From Streptomyces sp. 846.5 (GTDB lineage: Bacteria > Actinomycetota > Actinomycetes > Streptomycetales > Streptomycetaceae): a stretch of DNA of 64,000 nucleotides. Below the pieces are notes generated by a model. That model searched no databases, was not told where the DNA came from, and was given only the letters and a program-made list of their open reading frames with translations. How positions within the stretch are numbered: the first letter of the stretch is position 1; each line of letters opens with the position of its first letter. This document shows, one piece after another, positions 32,443 through 41,854 of the stretch. The translations under genes and the position numbers were made by a program. Location of the stretch: NCBI RefSeq assembly GCF_004365705.1, contig NZ_SOBN01000001.1, positions 4,574,001-4,638,000 of the forward strand, written 5' to 3'.

Positions 32443-33517
32443 GAGGCAAGAGTGTGCCACCCCCGGCCCCGGCGAGATCCAGCCAGCGTCGGGGGAGCGG
32501 CATGCCGACCGACTGCAGGCCCCAGGCGAAGGAGCCGAGCCCGCCCAGGGCGGTGAGTTCGGCGGCCTCGCCCGCCGCGGCCAGGGCGCGCAGATAGCCG
32601 GCGGGGTCGCTGGACGCCTGTGCGAGCGGGGGGCGGGCGCCGGTCACGCCGAGCGCGGCCAGGGCTTCGCGCTGGGTCGCCCACAGGCTGTGGACGGTGT
32701 TCGCGGCGGCGTCCAGACAGGCGTCCAGGGCCACATGGCAGGTCAGATCGCAGGTGCCGTCCGGCACTGGGCGTACCTCGCGGCCCTCGCGGAAGGCGGC
32801 GAGGCTGCCGAAGGCCGGACGGGCAGCGGCGGTGTGGGCGTAGTCGACCGCGACCGCGAGCCCCCGGCCCAGCGAACCGACGGCCGCTGCCCAGGCCCGG
32901 TCGCGCGGGAGTCCGAGCTCGGCACGCTCGCCCGGCTCCGCGCCGTCCAGCGGCCACCAGCGGGCCAGCCAGGCCGCGTCCGCGCCGGTGACCGGGGCGC
33001 TCAGCCGCTCCTCACCGCTGCCGCGCTCCACCTCGACCAGGCGCGCGGTGCCCCCGGGGTCGACCTCGACGATGTCCACCGGCACGTTGTCCAGCCACTC
33101 GTTGGCGAACAGCACCCCGTGCGCGGCCGGCTCGATCCGGTCGCCCCAGCTGATCCAGCCCGGCAGGCCGTCCGGGCACGGAGCCCGCTCCACGGCGCGC
33201 AGCACCAGCCGGTCCGCCAGCGCGGGGCGCTCCGCGCGGGCGCGCATCCCCAGCGCGCGCAACAACTCCGCGCGCCCCGCGCCGACATCGGTCACCACCA
33301 GTTCCGCCGGACGGCCCAACGCCTCGTCGACCTCGGCCACCAGTTCCAGGACCGCTCCGGCGAACAGGTCCGCGCCGCCGGCCGAGGCATGCACGGACGT
33401 CCGGAAGTGCCCGGCGGGACCGGTCCCCGTCCGGGTGAAGAAACCGTCCGGTCCGTACAGCGCCCGTTCGGCCGCCGCACGCCACCCGCTCCACTCCGCC
33501 GCCTGCCCGCTCTCCAT
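32432..33517 (-). CDS. MidA/NDUFAF7-type SAM-dependent methyltransferase (DUF185)
   Basis: This 361-residue protein has the DUF185 Rossmann SAM-binding fold: [29 protein letters not shown] and VAVDYAHT. It belongs to the same superfamily as mitochondrial MidA/NDUFAF7, which dimethylates an arginine of NDUFS2, the NuoD homologue. Its gene overlaps the start of nuoD2 by 11 bp. That makes a modifying-enzyme and substrate relation here attractive, though it is an inference. The ATG start is at 33517. A shift of the SAM glycines (DVGAGRAEL rather than GxGxG) is typical of the family. Confidence 0.82.
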   Translation of the reverse strand: MESGQAAEWSGWRAAAERALYGPDGFFTRTGTGPAGHFRTSVHASAGGADLFAGAVLELVAEVDEALGRPAELVVTDVGAGRAELLRALGMRARAERPALADRLVLRAVERAPCPDGLPGWISWGDRIEPAAHGVLFANEWLDNVPVDIVEVDPGGTARLVEVERGSGEERLSAPVTGADAAWLARWWPLDGAEPGERAELGLPRDRAWAAAVGSLGRGLAVAVDYAHTAAARPAFGSLAAFREGREVRPVPDGTCDLTCHVALDACLDAAANTVHSLWATQREALAALGVTGARPPLAQASSDPAGYLRALAAAGEAAELTALGGLGSFAWGLQSVGMPLPRRWLDLAGAGGGTLLPHDD

Positions 33518-33652
33518 CGCTGCACCCTACGGGTTGGGGAGGGAAGGAGTCCGGTCGCCGTACACCCGCCGGTCGTCTCCGACCTGCGGAGGACGGCCGA
33601 CTCCGCCCGGCGGGGGACCCCGGGCCTGTTTCAGCTGCCTAGGCTGGTGACT

Positions 33653-34945
33653 GTGCAACTCCTCTACAGCTGGTTCCGCAGGCACCCCACGGTGTCCGAC
33701 GCCATCTGGGCGTCACTGCTGTTCCTGCTGTGCCTGGTGGAGCTGGCGTCCGACTGGCACAGCGACACGGCCGGGACCACGCTCCTGGGGGTCGCCTTCA
33801 TCTCGGTGACGCTGTGCACCCTGCTGGTGCTGCGCCGGCGCTGGCCGGATCTCACGGTCTGGCTGGGCACCCTGGTCGGTCTGGGCCAGATCGCCGTCCG
33901 CCAGAACCCCGGCACCGCCGACACCGCGCTGCTGATCCTCACCTACACCGCGGCGGCCTTCGCCCATGTGTGGACCTCCAGGGCCGCCCTGCTGCTGAGC
34001 TGCCTGGCCGGGCCGCTGACGTTCCTCCGGTTCGATCCCGGCGCCACCGACACCTCGCACCCGTCGATGACGGCGAACATCCTCCTCAGCCTGTTCGCCT
34101 CCACCCCCTTCCTGCTGTGCTGGGTGCTCGGCCGGTTCACCCGGATCCGCCGCGCCTACTACGTCGAGCTGGAGGACCGCGCCGCCCGGCTGGAACGCGA
34201 GCGCGACGCCCAGTCGAAGATCGCGGTGGCCGCCGAGCGGGCCCGGATCGCCCGGGAGCTGCACGATGTGGTGGCCCACAATGTCTCGGTGATGATCGTT
34301 CAGGCCGACGGCGCCTCCTACGTCATGGACTCCTCGCCCGAACAGGCGAAGCAGGCGCTGGCGACCATCGCCGGCACCGGCCGCCAGGCGCTGGAGGAGA
34401 TGCGCCGACTGCTGGGGCTGCTGCGCTCGGCCGACACCGTCGGCGAGTACGTTCCGCAGCCGGGCGTGGAGCAGCTCCCGGACCTGCTGGAGCAGGTCCG
34501 CAACGCCGGACTGCCGGTCGCGTTCACCGTGGAGGGGGAACCCCGGGAGCTGCCGCGGGGTGTCGAGCTGACGGCCTATCGGATCGTCCAGGAGGCGCTC
34601 ACCAACGCCCGCAAGCACGGCGGGCCGACGGCCAGTGCCTCGGTGCGGATCCGCTTCGACGGCCGCGGTCTGGACATGCTGATCGAGGACAACGGCCGCG
34701 GCGCCTCCGCCGAGCTGGCCCGCGACGGCGGCGAGGACGGCTTCGGGCACGGACTGATCGGGATGCGCGAGCGGGTCGGCATGGTGGGCGGCACGCTGGA
34801 CGCCGGGCCCCGCCCCGGCGGCGGCTTCCGGATCAACGCGGTGCTGCCGCTGAAGCCCGCCCGGGGCGGCCGGGACGCCCCCGCCGCGCCGCCCCCGCCG
34901 GCGGACCCCGCCCCGGCCGACTCCGCCGTCCACCTCAGCAAGTAA
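33653..34945 (+). CDS. NarL-type sensor histidine kinase
   Basis: This is a 430-residue membrane sensor. Four to five helices (residues 15-160) with short loops form an intramembrane-sensing input. They are followed by HisKA_3 (ARIARELHDVVAHNVSVM, phospho-His near H204) and an HATPase_c domain (NARKHGG, EDNGRGA, GHGLIGMRERV). A TAGGCT box (33641-33646) lies only 6 bp before the GTG at 33653, so the mRNA may be leaderless. A GTG at 33647 is the alternative. It is coupled to the response regulator 8 bp downstream. The C-terminal 35 residues are Pro/Ala-rich. Confidence 0.92.
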   Translation: MQLLYSWFRRHPTVSDAIWASLLFLLCLVELASDWHSDTAGTTLLGVAFISVTLCTLLVLRRRWPDLTVWLGTLVGLGQIAVRQNPGTADTALLILTYTAAAFAHVWTSRAALLLSCLAGPLTFLRFDPGATDTSHPSMTANILLSLFASTPFLLCWVLGRFTRIRRAYYVELEDRAARLERERDAQSKIAVAAERARIARELHDVVAHNVSVMIVQADGASYVMDSSPEQAKQALATIAGTGRQALEEMRRLLGLLRSADTVGEYVPQPGVEQLPDLLEQVRNAGLPVAFTVEGEPRELPRGVELTAYRIVQEALTNARKHGGPTASASVRIRFDGRGLDMLIEDNGRGASAELARDGGEDGFGHGLIGMRERVGMVGGTLDAGPRPGGGFRINAVLPLKPARGGRDAPAAPPPPADPAPADSAVHLSK

Positions 34946-34953
34946 GGACCCCG

Positions 34954-35637
34954 ATGCCGATCCGCGTGATGCTCGTCGACGACCAGGAGCTGCTGCGCAC
35001 CGGGTTCAGGATGGTGCTCCAGTCGCAGCAGGACATCGAGATCGTCGCCGAGGCCGGGGACGGGGTCCAGGCCCTGGAGGTCCTGGCCACGACCGAGGTC
35101 GACGTGATCCTCATGGACGTGCGGATGCCCCGCATGGACGGCGTCGAGGCCACTCGGCGCATCTGCGCCCAACAGGACCCCGTGGTGGACGCCAGTGGCC
35201 CCAGGGTGCTCATCCTCACCACCTTCGACCTGGACGAGTACGCCTTCGCCGCGCTCAAGGCCGGGGCCAGCGGCTTCCTGCTCAAGGACGTCCCGCCGAC
35301 CGAGCTGGTCGCCGCGATTCGCGCGGTCCACGGAGGCGATGCGGTGGTGGCGCCCACCACCACCCGCCGCATGATCGACCGCTTCGCCACCGTGCTGCCC
35401 AGCTCGCTGCCGCCGGCCGAGACCCCCGAGCTCGCTCGGCTCACCGAGCGCGAGCGCGAGGTGCTGCTGCTGATCGCCCAGGGGCTCTCCAACGGCGAGA
35501 TCGCCGCGCGGCTCTCGCTCTCCGAGGCGACGGTGAAGACCCATGTGGGCCGGATCCTCACCAAGCTCCAGCTCCGCGACCGGGTGCAGGCTGTAGTCCT
35601 GGCCTACGAGACGGGCTTGGTCCGAGCTCAACACTGA
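34954..35637 (+). CDS. NarL/FixJ-type response regulator
   Basis: This is a 227-residue regulator. It has a receiver domain with phospho-acceptor D55 (VILMDVRMPRMDG), the acidic pair D9-D10, and K in FLLKD. The LuxR-type helix-turn-helix at the C-terminus reads LTEREREVLLLIAQGLSNGE, with the recognition helix SEATVKTHVGRIL. It is the partner of the upstream sensor kinase and its target genes are unknown. It ends 7 bp before the longest dispersed palindrome (copy F). Confidence 0.95.
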   Translation: MPIRVMLVDDQELLRTGFRMVLQSQQDIEIVAEAGDGVQALEVLATTEVDVILMDVRMPRMDGVEATRRICAQQDPVVDASGPRVLILTTFDLDEYAFAALKAGASGFLLKDVPPTELVAAIRAVHGGDAVVAPTTTRRMIDRFATVLPSSLPPAETPELARLTEREREVLLLIAQGLSNGEIAARLSLSEATVKTHVGRILTKLQLRDRVQAVVLAYETGLVRAQH

Positions 35638-35643
35638 CCGTGT

Positions 35644-35752
35644 GTAGGTGGCTTGTCGCGCAGTTCCCCGCGCCCCTGATAGTGCAACTTGCTCCCGGCG
35701 GTTCAGTTGCGGCCCCCTAGGGGCGCGGGGAACTGCGCGACAAGCCACCTAC
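35644..35752. repeat. Dispersed palindromic element, copy F (34-bp perfect arms)
   Basis: The arms at 35644-35677 and 35719-35752 are perfect inverted repeats of 34 bp, starting GTAGGTGGCTTGTCGCGC and ending in the CCCCGCGCCCCT core. The loop retains GCAACT...AGTTGC. It lies between the convergent response regulator and threonine aldolase genes and reads as a symmetrical two-way terminator. It is the longest and best-paired copy in the window. Confidence 0.93.
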
Positions 35753-35769
35753 GGTCCGCACCCGAAGTC

Positions 35770-36891
35770 CTACTTCACCCGCTCCAACAGCGCTGCCACC
35801 CCCGCCCGAACCTCCTGCGCCGACCACTCCAACGCCGGAGCCTGCACGGTGACCTCGGTGCACGAGACCCCCGGCAGCCCCGGCTCCCGCCAGCCGCCGA
35901 ACAGCGCAAGCCCGCTCTCCTCCGCCAGCCGCAGCCCGGCCTCGGTGAGCAGCTCCGCAGGGTACGGCAGCCACAGCTGGAACTGATGAGTGAGCGGCGG
36001 TTCCGGAAAGACCCGGGCACCGGGCACTTCGGCGACGGCATGCGCCAGCGCCGCGGCCACCACCTTGGCGTGTGCGACGTACTCGCCCAGCCGGGGCAGC
36101 TCCCGCTCGATCCCCGCCAGCGCGCTCAACGCCGCCGGCCACTGCTGGTAGAGCTGGCCCCCGTAGCGGTGCCGCCAGGCCCGTGCCTCGGCGACGAACT
36201 CCGCCGGACCGGCCAGAGCCGCACCGCTGATCCCGCCGAGGGTCTTGTAGAACGACACATAGACGGAGTCGGCCAGCCCGGCGATCTCCGGCAGCGAGCG
36301 ACCGAAGTGCGGCGCCGTCTCCCAGATCCTGGCGCCGTCCAGATGCACCACCGCGTCCCTGGCCCGGGCCGCCTCGACCGTGGCCTCCAGCTCCTCCCAG
36401 GTCGGCAGCAGGAAACCGGCGTCACGCATCGGCAGCTCCAGCATCAGGGTGCCGAACGGTTCAGGGAAGTCGGCCACCTCCTCCGCGCTCGCCATCCGCC
36501 GCTCGGTCGTCGGCCAGACGCTGCGCAAGCCGCTGAGCTGCGCATACGCAAAGCGCTCATGAACCTCGGGGTGGGCCAGCGGATGCATCGCCACGGTGCG
36601 GTCGCCGGTGCGCCCGGCCCAGCAGCGCAGCGCGACCTGCTGCGCCATCGTCCCGGTCGGGAAGAACGCCGCGGCCTCGGTGCCGAGCAGTCGGGCGACC
36701 TGCTCCTCCAGGGCCTCGACCACGCCGTCCCCGTACACATCGGTACGGCCGCCCAGGTCGTGGGAGCCGTCGGCGAGGGCGTCGATGCTCTCCCGGAGGC
36801 TTCTGGGCCGGGTACCGGAGAGTAGCCTTCCGGAGCCGCGGAGCGCCTCGAAGCGGCGCTGAAGCGGGTCTATTTCCATCTCGTCAGCCAT
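35770..36891 (-). CDS. Threonine aldolase / beta-eliminating lyase family PLP enzyme
   Basis: This 373-residue fold-type I PLP enzyme cleaves threonine or allo-threonine to glycine and acetaldehyde in its best-known members. It has TDVYGDGVVEALEEQVARLL, AAFFPTGTMAQQVAL, VHLDGARIWE and the PLP lysine in SFYKTLGG. The ATG at 36891 (MADEMEIDPLQ) is used, and one at 36909 is possible. It converges on the response regulator across palindrome F and diverges from plsC. Confidence 0.88.
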   Translation of the reverse strand: MADEMEIDPLQRRFEALRGSGRLLSGTRPRSLRESIDALADGSHDLGGRTDVYGDGVVEALEEQVARLLGTEAAAFFPTGTMAQQVALRCWAGRTGDRTVAMHPLAHPEVHERFAYAQLSGLRSVWPTTERRMASAEEVADFPEPFGTLMLELPMRDAGFLLPTWEELEATVEAARARDAVVHLDGARIWETAPHFGRSLPEIAGLADSVYVSFYKTLGGISGAALAGPAEFVAEARAWRHRYGGQLYQQWPAALSALAGIERELPRLGEYVAHAKVVAAALAHAVAEVPGARVFPEPPLTHQFQLWLPYPAELLTEAGLRLAEESGLALFGGWREPGLPGVSCTEVTVQAPALEWSAQEVRAGVAALLERVK

Positions 36892-37004
36892 GGACCGATC
36901 ATCTCCCATGGCGCGGCGCCGGACCGGCGGGGGCTGACGGAGGCTCCGGGATGTCATACGATCCGGCGGCAGCCACCCCTCATCAGAAGGTCCCCGGAGG
37001 ATCC

Positions 37005-37679
37005 GTGTTCGCTCTAGTCCTCAGGTTGATCCTCATCCCGTTGACGCGGGTGATCTACCGGCCGGTCATCGAAGGGCGCGACAACGTACCCCGGCGCGGG
37101 CCGGTGATCCTCGCCAGCAACCACCTGTCCTTCATCGACAGCATGGTCATCCCGCTGGTGGCGCCCCGGCCGGTGGCCTTCCTGGCCAAGTCGGAGTACT
37201 GGAGCGGGACCGGCCTCAAGGGGCGGATCATGCGCTCCTTCTTCACCGCGATCAGCGCGGTCCCGGTGGAGCGCGGCACCCACCGTTCGGCGCAAGCGTC
37301 GCTGGACGCCTCGCTGGCCGTCCTCAACGAGGGCATGGCCTTCGGCATCTACCCGGAGGGGACCCGCTCCCTCGACGGCCGCCTCTACCGTGGCCGGACG
37401 GGGGTGGCCTGGCTGGCGCTGACCTCGGGCGCCCCCGTGGTGCCCGTCGCGCTGGCGGGCACCCAGGACATCCAGCCGGTGGGGAAGCGGCTGCCCCGCG
37501 TGCGAAGGGTCACCGTCCGGTTCGGGGAGCCGATGGATTTCAGTGACCGCCGCGAGATGAAGCCGGTGGGGCCGGTTCGGCGGGGGGTCACTGACGAGAT
37601 CATGGACGCGATTCACAAGTTGTCCGGGCAGACGCGGGTGGCTACGTATAACGAGCGTCCGACGGAGGATGCGGCGTAG
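37005..37679 (+). CDS. plsC: 1-acyl-sn-glycerol-3-phosphate acyltransferase
   Basis: This 224-residue membrane-associated acyltransferase makes phosphatidic acid from lysophosphatidic acid. It has NHLSFID (HX4D catalytic motif), FGIYPEGTRS (EGTR) and a following GAPVVPVAL. GGAGG just before the GTG at 37005 sets the start. An ATG at 36951 would add 18 non-conserved residues. It diverges from the threonine aldolase gene and is followed by palindrome copy G. Confidence 0.9.
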   Translation: MFALVLRLILIPLTRVIYRPVIEGRDNVPRRGPVILASNHLSFIDSMVIPLVAPRPVAFLAKSEYWSGTGLKGRIMRSFFTAISAVPVERGTHRSAQASLDASLAVLNEGMAFGIYPEGTRSLDGRLYRGRTGVAWLALTSGAPVVPVALAGTQDIQPVGKRLPRVRRVTVRFGEPMDFSDRREMKPVGPVRRGVTDEIMDAIHKLSGQTRVATYNERPTEDAA

Positions 37680-37711
37680 GTGCGGCGGTGCGGGTCGTGC
37701 ATGGTTTCTGT

Positions 37712-37761
37712 TCGCGCAGTTCCCCGCGCCCCTACCCCCAGGGGCGCGGGGAACTTCGCGA
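37712..37761. repeat. Dispersed palindromic element, copy G (compact)
   Basis: Arms at 37712-37733 and 37740-37761 are 22 bp with one mismatch (AACTTCGCGA in place of AACTGCGCGA). They are separated by only ACCCCC, so the nested hairpin is missing. The left flank GTGCATGGTTTCTGTTCG and right flank CGACAAGCC match other copies. It sits between plsC and the DUF2520 gene. Confidence 0.9.
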
Positions 37762-37858
37762 CAAGCCACCCACCGAGGTGCACTTGTGAGCCCGCCGTAC
37801 CATGGTGCGGTACGTCCGGTACCCCTAGAGGACTGGAACGGAAGAAGGTACGCAGAGC

Positions 37859-38788
37859 ATGAGCACGGACCTGCCCGTGGACCCTTTCGGCGACCCCACC
37901 GACCCCGCGAACCGCCCCGCCCGCCTCGCCGTGGGCGTCGTCGGTACGGGACGCGTAGGCCCCGCCCTGGCCGCCGCGCTGCAACTCGCGGGCCACCGCG
38001 TCGTCGCCGCCTCCGGCGTCTCCCGGGAGTCGCGCCGAAGGGCGGAAACCCTGATGCCGGGCGTACGCCTGGTCACGCCCCCGCAGGTGATGGCCGCGTC
38101 CGACCTGGTGCTGCTGACCGTCCCCGACGACGTCCTCGCCGAGCTGGTTGCGGGGCTGGCGGCGACGGGCGCGGTGCGGCCGGGTCAGATACTCGTGCAC
38201 ACCTCCGGCTCGCACGGCGTCGCCGTGCTGGAGCCCGCGGCCCGCGCCGGCGCGCTCCCGCTGGCCCTGCACCCGGCGATGACCTTCACCGGCACCGCCG
38301 TCGACGTGGCCCGGCTCTCCGGCTGCCCCTTCGGGGTGACCTCTCCGGAGGAGCTCCGCCCGGTCGCCGAGGCGCTGGTGGTGGAGATGGGCGGCGAGCC
38401 CGAATGGGTGCCCGAGGCGGTCCGCCCGCTCTACCACACCGCCCTCGCGCACGGCTCGAACCACCTGGTCACCCTGGTGGCCCAGGCCATGGAGATCCTC
38501 AGTGACGCCGGCGTCGCCGAGCCCGGGCGGATGCTCGGCCCGCTGCTGGGCGCCGCCCTCGACAACGCGCTGCGCAGCGGCGACGCCGCGCTGACCGGCC
38601 CGGTCGCCCGCGGCGACGCCGGGACGGTGCGCAAGCACGTCCAGCAGCTGCGGGCGACCTCGCCCCAGGTGCTGGAGAGCTACCGGGCGATGGCCCGCGC
38701 CACCGCGGACCGCGCGCTGGCCAACGGAATGCTGAAGGCGGAGGCGGCCGAGGCGCTGCTGGACGTCCTCGCGGAGGAGGAGACGTGA
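37859..38788 (+). CDS. Rossmann-fold/DUF2520 dehydrogenase-like protein
   Basis: This 309-residue protein has an N-terminal NAD(P)-binding Rossmann domain ([10 protein letters not shown] with G29-x-G31-x-x-G34; LVLLTVPDD). Its helical C-terminal domain ([12 protein letters not shown], then [13 protein letters not shown]) matches DUF2520. The fold is that of a 2-hydroxyacid- or ketopantoate-reductase-like enzyme. The gene overlaps panC by 4 bp (GTGA), and no recognisable panE lies nearby, so ketopantoate reduction is a reasonable guess but unproven. The ATG start follows GAAGAAGG. Confidence 0.85.
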   Translation: MSTDLPVDPFGDPTDPANRPARLAVGVVGTGRVGPALAAALQLAGHRVVAASGVSRESRRRAETLMPGVRLVTPPQVMAASDLVLLTVPDDVLAELVAGLAATGAVRPGQILVHTSGSHGVAVLEPAARAGALPLALHPAMTFTGTAVDVARLSGCPFGVTSPEELRPVAEALVVEMGGEPEWVPEAVRPLYHTALAHGSNHLVTLVAQAMEILSDAGVAEPGRMLGPLLGAALDNALRSGDAALTGPVARGDAGTVRKHVQQLRATSPQVLESYRAMARATADRALANGMLKAEAAEALLDVLAEEET

Positions 38789-39633
38789 CCGAGCTGGTGC
38801 GGACGGCCAAGGAGCTGCGCGAGGCCGCCCCGGGCGCCCGGCGGGCCGTCGTGATGACCATGGGCGCGCTGCACGAGGGCCATGCGGCGCTGATCAGGGC
38901 GGCGCGGAAGCGGGTGGGGGCGGACGGCGCGGTGATCGTGACGGTGTTCGTCAACCCGCTCCAGTTCGGTCCCGCCGAGGATCTGGACCGCTATCCGCGG
39001 ACCCTGGACGCCGACGTCGAGCTCGCCGCGGAGGCCGGGGCGAGCGTGGTGTTCGCGCCGTCGGTGGACGAGGTCTACCCCGGCGGCGCGCCGCAGCTGC
39101 GGCTGGCCGCCGGGCCGATGGGGGAGGGCTTCGAGGGGGCCTCGCGCCCCGGTCACTTCGACGGCATGCTCACCGTGGTGGCCAAGATGCTCCATCTCAC
39201 CGCCCCCGACGTGACCTTCTTCGGCGAGAAGGACGGGCAGCAGCTCGCCCTGGTCCGGCGGATGGTCAAGGACCTCAACTTCCCGGTCGAGGTCGTCGGC
39301 GTCCCCACCGTCCGGGAGCCGGACGGACTGGCGATGTCCAGCCGCAACCGCTTCCTGTCGGCGGAGGACCGGGTCCAGGCGCTGGCGCTGTCCCGGAGCC
39401 TCTTCGCCGGGCACGCGGCCCGTAAGAGCGGTCCGGCGGCGGTCAGGGCGGCGGCGGAGGCCGTGCTCGCCGAGTACCCGGGTCTGTCCGTCGACTACCT
39501 GGCCCTGATCGACCCCTCCGACTTCACCGAGGTCGACCGGGAGGACTACCGCGGCGAGACGCTGCTCGCCGTCGCCGCGAAGGTCGGCGCCACCCGTCTG
39601 ATCGACAACGTACGGATCTTCTTCCAGCCCTGA
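38785..39633 (+). CDS. panC: Pantothenate synthetase
   Basis: This 282-residue ligase joins pantoate and beta-alanine using ATP. The HIGH-like nucleotide motif is MGALHEGH (about residues 31-38), with [28 protein letters not shown] and MSSRNRFL. The GTG start lies in the stop of the upstream DUF2520 gene. It is followed after 38 bp by panD, which makes its beta-alanine substrate. Confidence 0.97.
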   Translation: MTELVRTAKELREAAPGARRAVVMTMGALHEGHAALIRAARKRVGADGAVIVTVFVNPLQFGPAEDLDRYPRTLDADVELAAEAGASVVFAPSVDEVYPGGAPQLRLAAGPMGEGFEGASRPGHFDGMLTVVAKMLHLTAPDVTFFGEKDGQQLALVRRMVKDLNFPVEVVGVPTVREPDGLAMSSRNRFLSAEDRVQALALSRSLFAGHAARKSGPAAVRAAAEAVLAEYPGLSVDYLALIDPSDFTEVDREDYRGETLLAVAAKVGATRLIDNVRIFFQP

Positions 39634-39671
39634 ACCGCCCCGGCATGTACTCACCACCAGGAGACGTGACC

Positions 39672-40163
39672 ATGTACCGCACCATGCTGAAGTCCAAGAT
39701 CCACCGAGCCACCGTCACCCAGGCCGACCTGCACTACGTCGGCTCGGTGACGGTGGATCAGGACCTGCTGGACGCCGCCGGCCTGCTCCCCGGCGAGCTG
39801 GTCCACATCGTCGACATCGACAACGGCAACCGGCTGGAGACCTACACCATCGCGGGGGAGCGCGGCACCGGCATCATCGGCATCAACGGCGCCGCGGCCC
39901 GGCTGGTCCACCCCGGCGACCTGGTGATCCTGATCGCCTACGCCCAGCTGGAGGACGCCGAGGCGCGCACCTACCGGCCGCGCGTCGTCTTCGTCGACGG
40001 CGACAACCGGGTCACCCACCTGGGCTCGGACGCCGCGCACGCCCCGGCGGGCAGCGGGCTGGTCGCCGGGTATACGGATTCCCGTGCGATCAGTGCACAG
40101 GCGTACCGTGACGTCGACGGTGCTGCCCACAGCACCCCTGTGCACGCGCGGAGCGAAGCATGA
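39672..40163 (+). CDS. panD: Aspartate 1-decarboxylase
   Basis: This 163-residue pyruvoyl enzyme makes beta-alanine for panC. Self-cleavage occurs at G24-S25 (HYVGSVTVD), as in the family, and Y58-type and T57-type residues lie in [12 protein letters not shown]. The ATG at 39672 follows AGGAGACGTG. The C-terminal 25 residues (after the conserved end near residue 135) are longer than in E. coli. The stop overlaps nadB's ATG as ATGA. Confidence 0.96.
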   Translation: MYRTMLKSKIHRATVTQADLHYVGSVTVDQDLLDAAGLLPGELVHIVDIDNGNRLETYTIAGERGTGIIGINGAAARLVHPGDLVILIAYAQLEDAEARTYRPRVVFVDGDNRVTHLGSDAAHAPAGSGLVAGYTDSRAISAQAYRDVDGAAHSTPVHARSEA

Positions 40164-41854
40164 CCCCAGCACTCAAGACCCCGGTCCCCAAGGACTCCAG
40201 GACGCGACTGGCCGCCCCGGCCCCCGGCTGGACCACCGCCACCGACGTGGTCGTGGTCGGCTCCGGGGTCGCCGGGCTCACCACGGCGCTGCGGCTGCGG
40301 TCCGCGGGGCTGAAGGTGCTGGTGGTCACCAAGGCGGTGCTGGACGACGGCTCCACCCGCTGGGCCCAGGGCGGCATCGCGGCCGCGATGGGCGAGGGCG
40401 ACACCCCCGAGCAGCACCTGGCCGACACCCTGGTCGCCGGGGCCGGCCTCTGCGACGAGGAGGCGGTCCGGGTCCTGGTCACCGAGGGCCCGGCCGCGGT
40501 GCGGCGGCTGATCGCCACCGGTGCGGCGTTCGACAAGGACGCCGAGGGCCGGATCCTGCTCACCCGCGAGGGCGGCCACCACCGCCGCCGGATCGCCCAC
40601 GCCGGCGGCGACGCCACCGGCGCCGAGATCTCCCGCGCCCTGGTCGAGGCCGTCCAGGCGGATCCGCAGATCGAGGTCATCGAGCACGCCCTGGTGCTGG
40701 ACCTGCTCACAGACGTGGAGGGCCGCACCGCCGGGCTGACCCTGCACGTGATGGGCGAGGGTCAGCGGGACGGCGTCGGCGCGCTGCACGCCCGTGCGGT
40801 GGTGCTGGCCACCGGCGGTATGGGCCAGGTCTACTCGGCCACCACCAACCCCGCCGTCTCCACCGGCGACGGCGTCGCGCTGGCGCTGCGGGCCGGGGCC
40901 GAGGTCACCGACCTGGAGTTCGTGCAGTTCCACCCGACCGTGCTGTGGCTGGGTCCCGACGCCGAGGGTCAGCAGCCGCTGATCTCCGAGGCGGTCCGCG
41001 GCGAGGGCGCCCACCTGGTCGACGCCGACGAGGTGCGGTTCATGGTGGGGCAGCACGAGCTGGCCGAGCTGGCGCCGCGCGACATCGTCGCCAAGGGCAT
41101 CATGCGCCGGATGCGCGAGACCGGCGCCGAGCACATGTACCTGGACGGACGGCACTTCGGCGAGCGGATGTGGGAGGAGCGCTTCCCCACCATCCTGGCC
41201 TCCTGCCGTTCGCACGGCATCGACCCGGTGACCGAGCTGATCCCGGTCGCCCCCGCCGCCCACCACGCCTCCGGCGGGGTCCGCACCGACCTGCGCGGCC
41301 ACACCACCGTCTCCGGCCTCTACGCCTGCGGCGAGGTCGCCTGCACCGGGGTGCACGGCGCCAACCGGCTGGCGTCCAACTCGCTGCTGGAGGGCCTGGT
41401 CTTCGCCGAGCGCATCGCCGCCGACATCCTGGAGCGGGACACGGCCGGCAAGCTGACCCCCCGTCACGAGGACACCACCCGCGACGTGCAGCGGGTGCCC
41501 CTGCTCGCCTCCGAGGCACGGGCCGACATCCAGCGGCTGATGACCAGGGGCGTGGGCGTGCTGCGCAACGCCGCCGGCATGGCCGAGGCCGCCGAGGGGC
41601 TGGCGGCGCTGGCCGCCGACCCGCACAGCGGCGCGGTCACCGGCAAGGGCGAGGCCCCGCAGGTCGAGACCTGGGAGGCGACCAACCTGCACCTGGTCGC
41701 CACCGCGCTCACCGCCGCCGCCCGGCTGCGCGAGGAGACCCGCGGCTGCCACTGGCGCGAGGACTTCCCCGACCGCGACGACGCGGCCTGGCAGATCCAT
41801 CTCACGACCCGTCAGCAGGACGGCATTCTGACCACCACCGAGGAGCAGCTGTGA
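40160..41854 (+). CDS. nadB: L-aspartate oxidase
   Basis: This 564-residue FAD enzyme oxidises aspartate to iminoaspartate, the first step of de novo NAD synthesis. It has the FAD-binding [14 protein letters not shown] near residue 35, [12 protein letters not shown], and EFVQFHPT, as in the family. It is coupled to panD upstream (ATGA) and nadC downstream (GTGA). nadA, expected next in the pathway, is not in this window. Confidence 0.95.
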   Translation: MTPALKTPVPKDSRTRLAAPAPGWTTATDVVVVGSGVAGLTTALRLRSAGLKVLVVTKAVLDDGSTRWAQGGIAAAMGEGDTPEQHLADTLVAGAGLCDEEAVRVLVTEGPAAVRRLIATGAAFDKDAEGRILLTREGGHHRRRIAHAGGDATGAEISRALVEAVQADPQIEVIEHALVLDLLTDVEGRTAGLTLHVMGEGQRDGVGALHARAVVLATGGMGQVYSATTNPAVSTGDGVALALRAGAEVTDLEFVQFHPTVLWLGPDAEGQQPLISEAVRGEGAHLVDADEVRFMVGQHELAELAPRDIVAKGIMRRMRETGAEHMYLDGRHFGERMWEERFPTILASCRSHGIDPVTELIPVAPAAHHASGGVRTDLRGHTTVSGLYACGEVACTGVHGANRLASNSLLEGLVFAERIAADILERDTAGKLTPRHEDTTRDVQRVPLLASEARADIQRLMTRGVGVLRNAAGMAEAAEGLAALAADPHSGAVTGKGEAPQVETWEATNLHLVATALTAAARLREETRGCHWREDFPDRDDAAWQIHLTTRQQDGILTTTEEQL

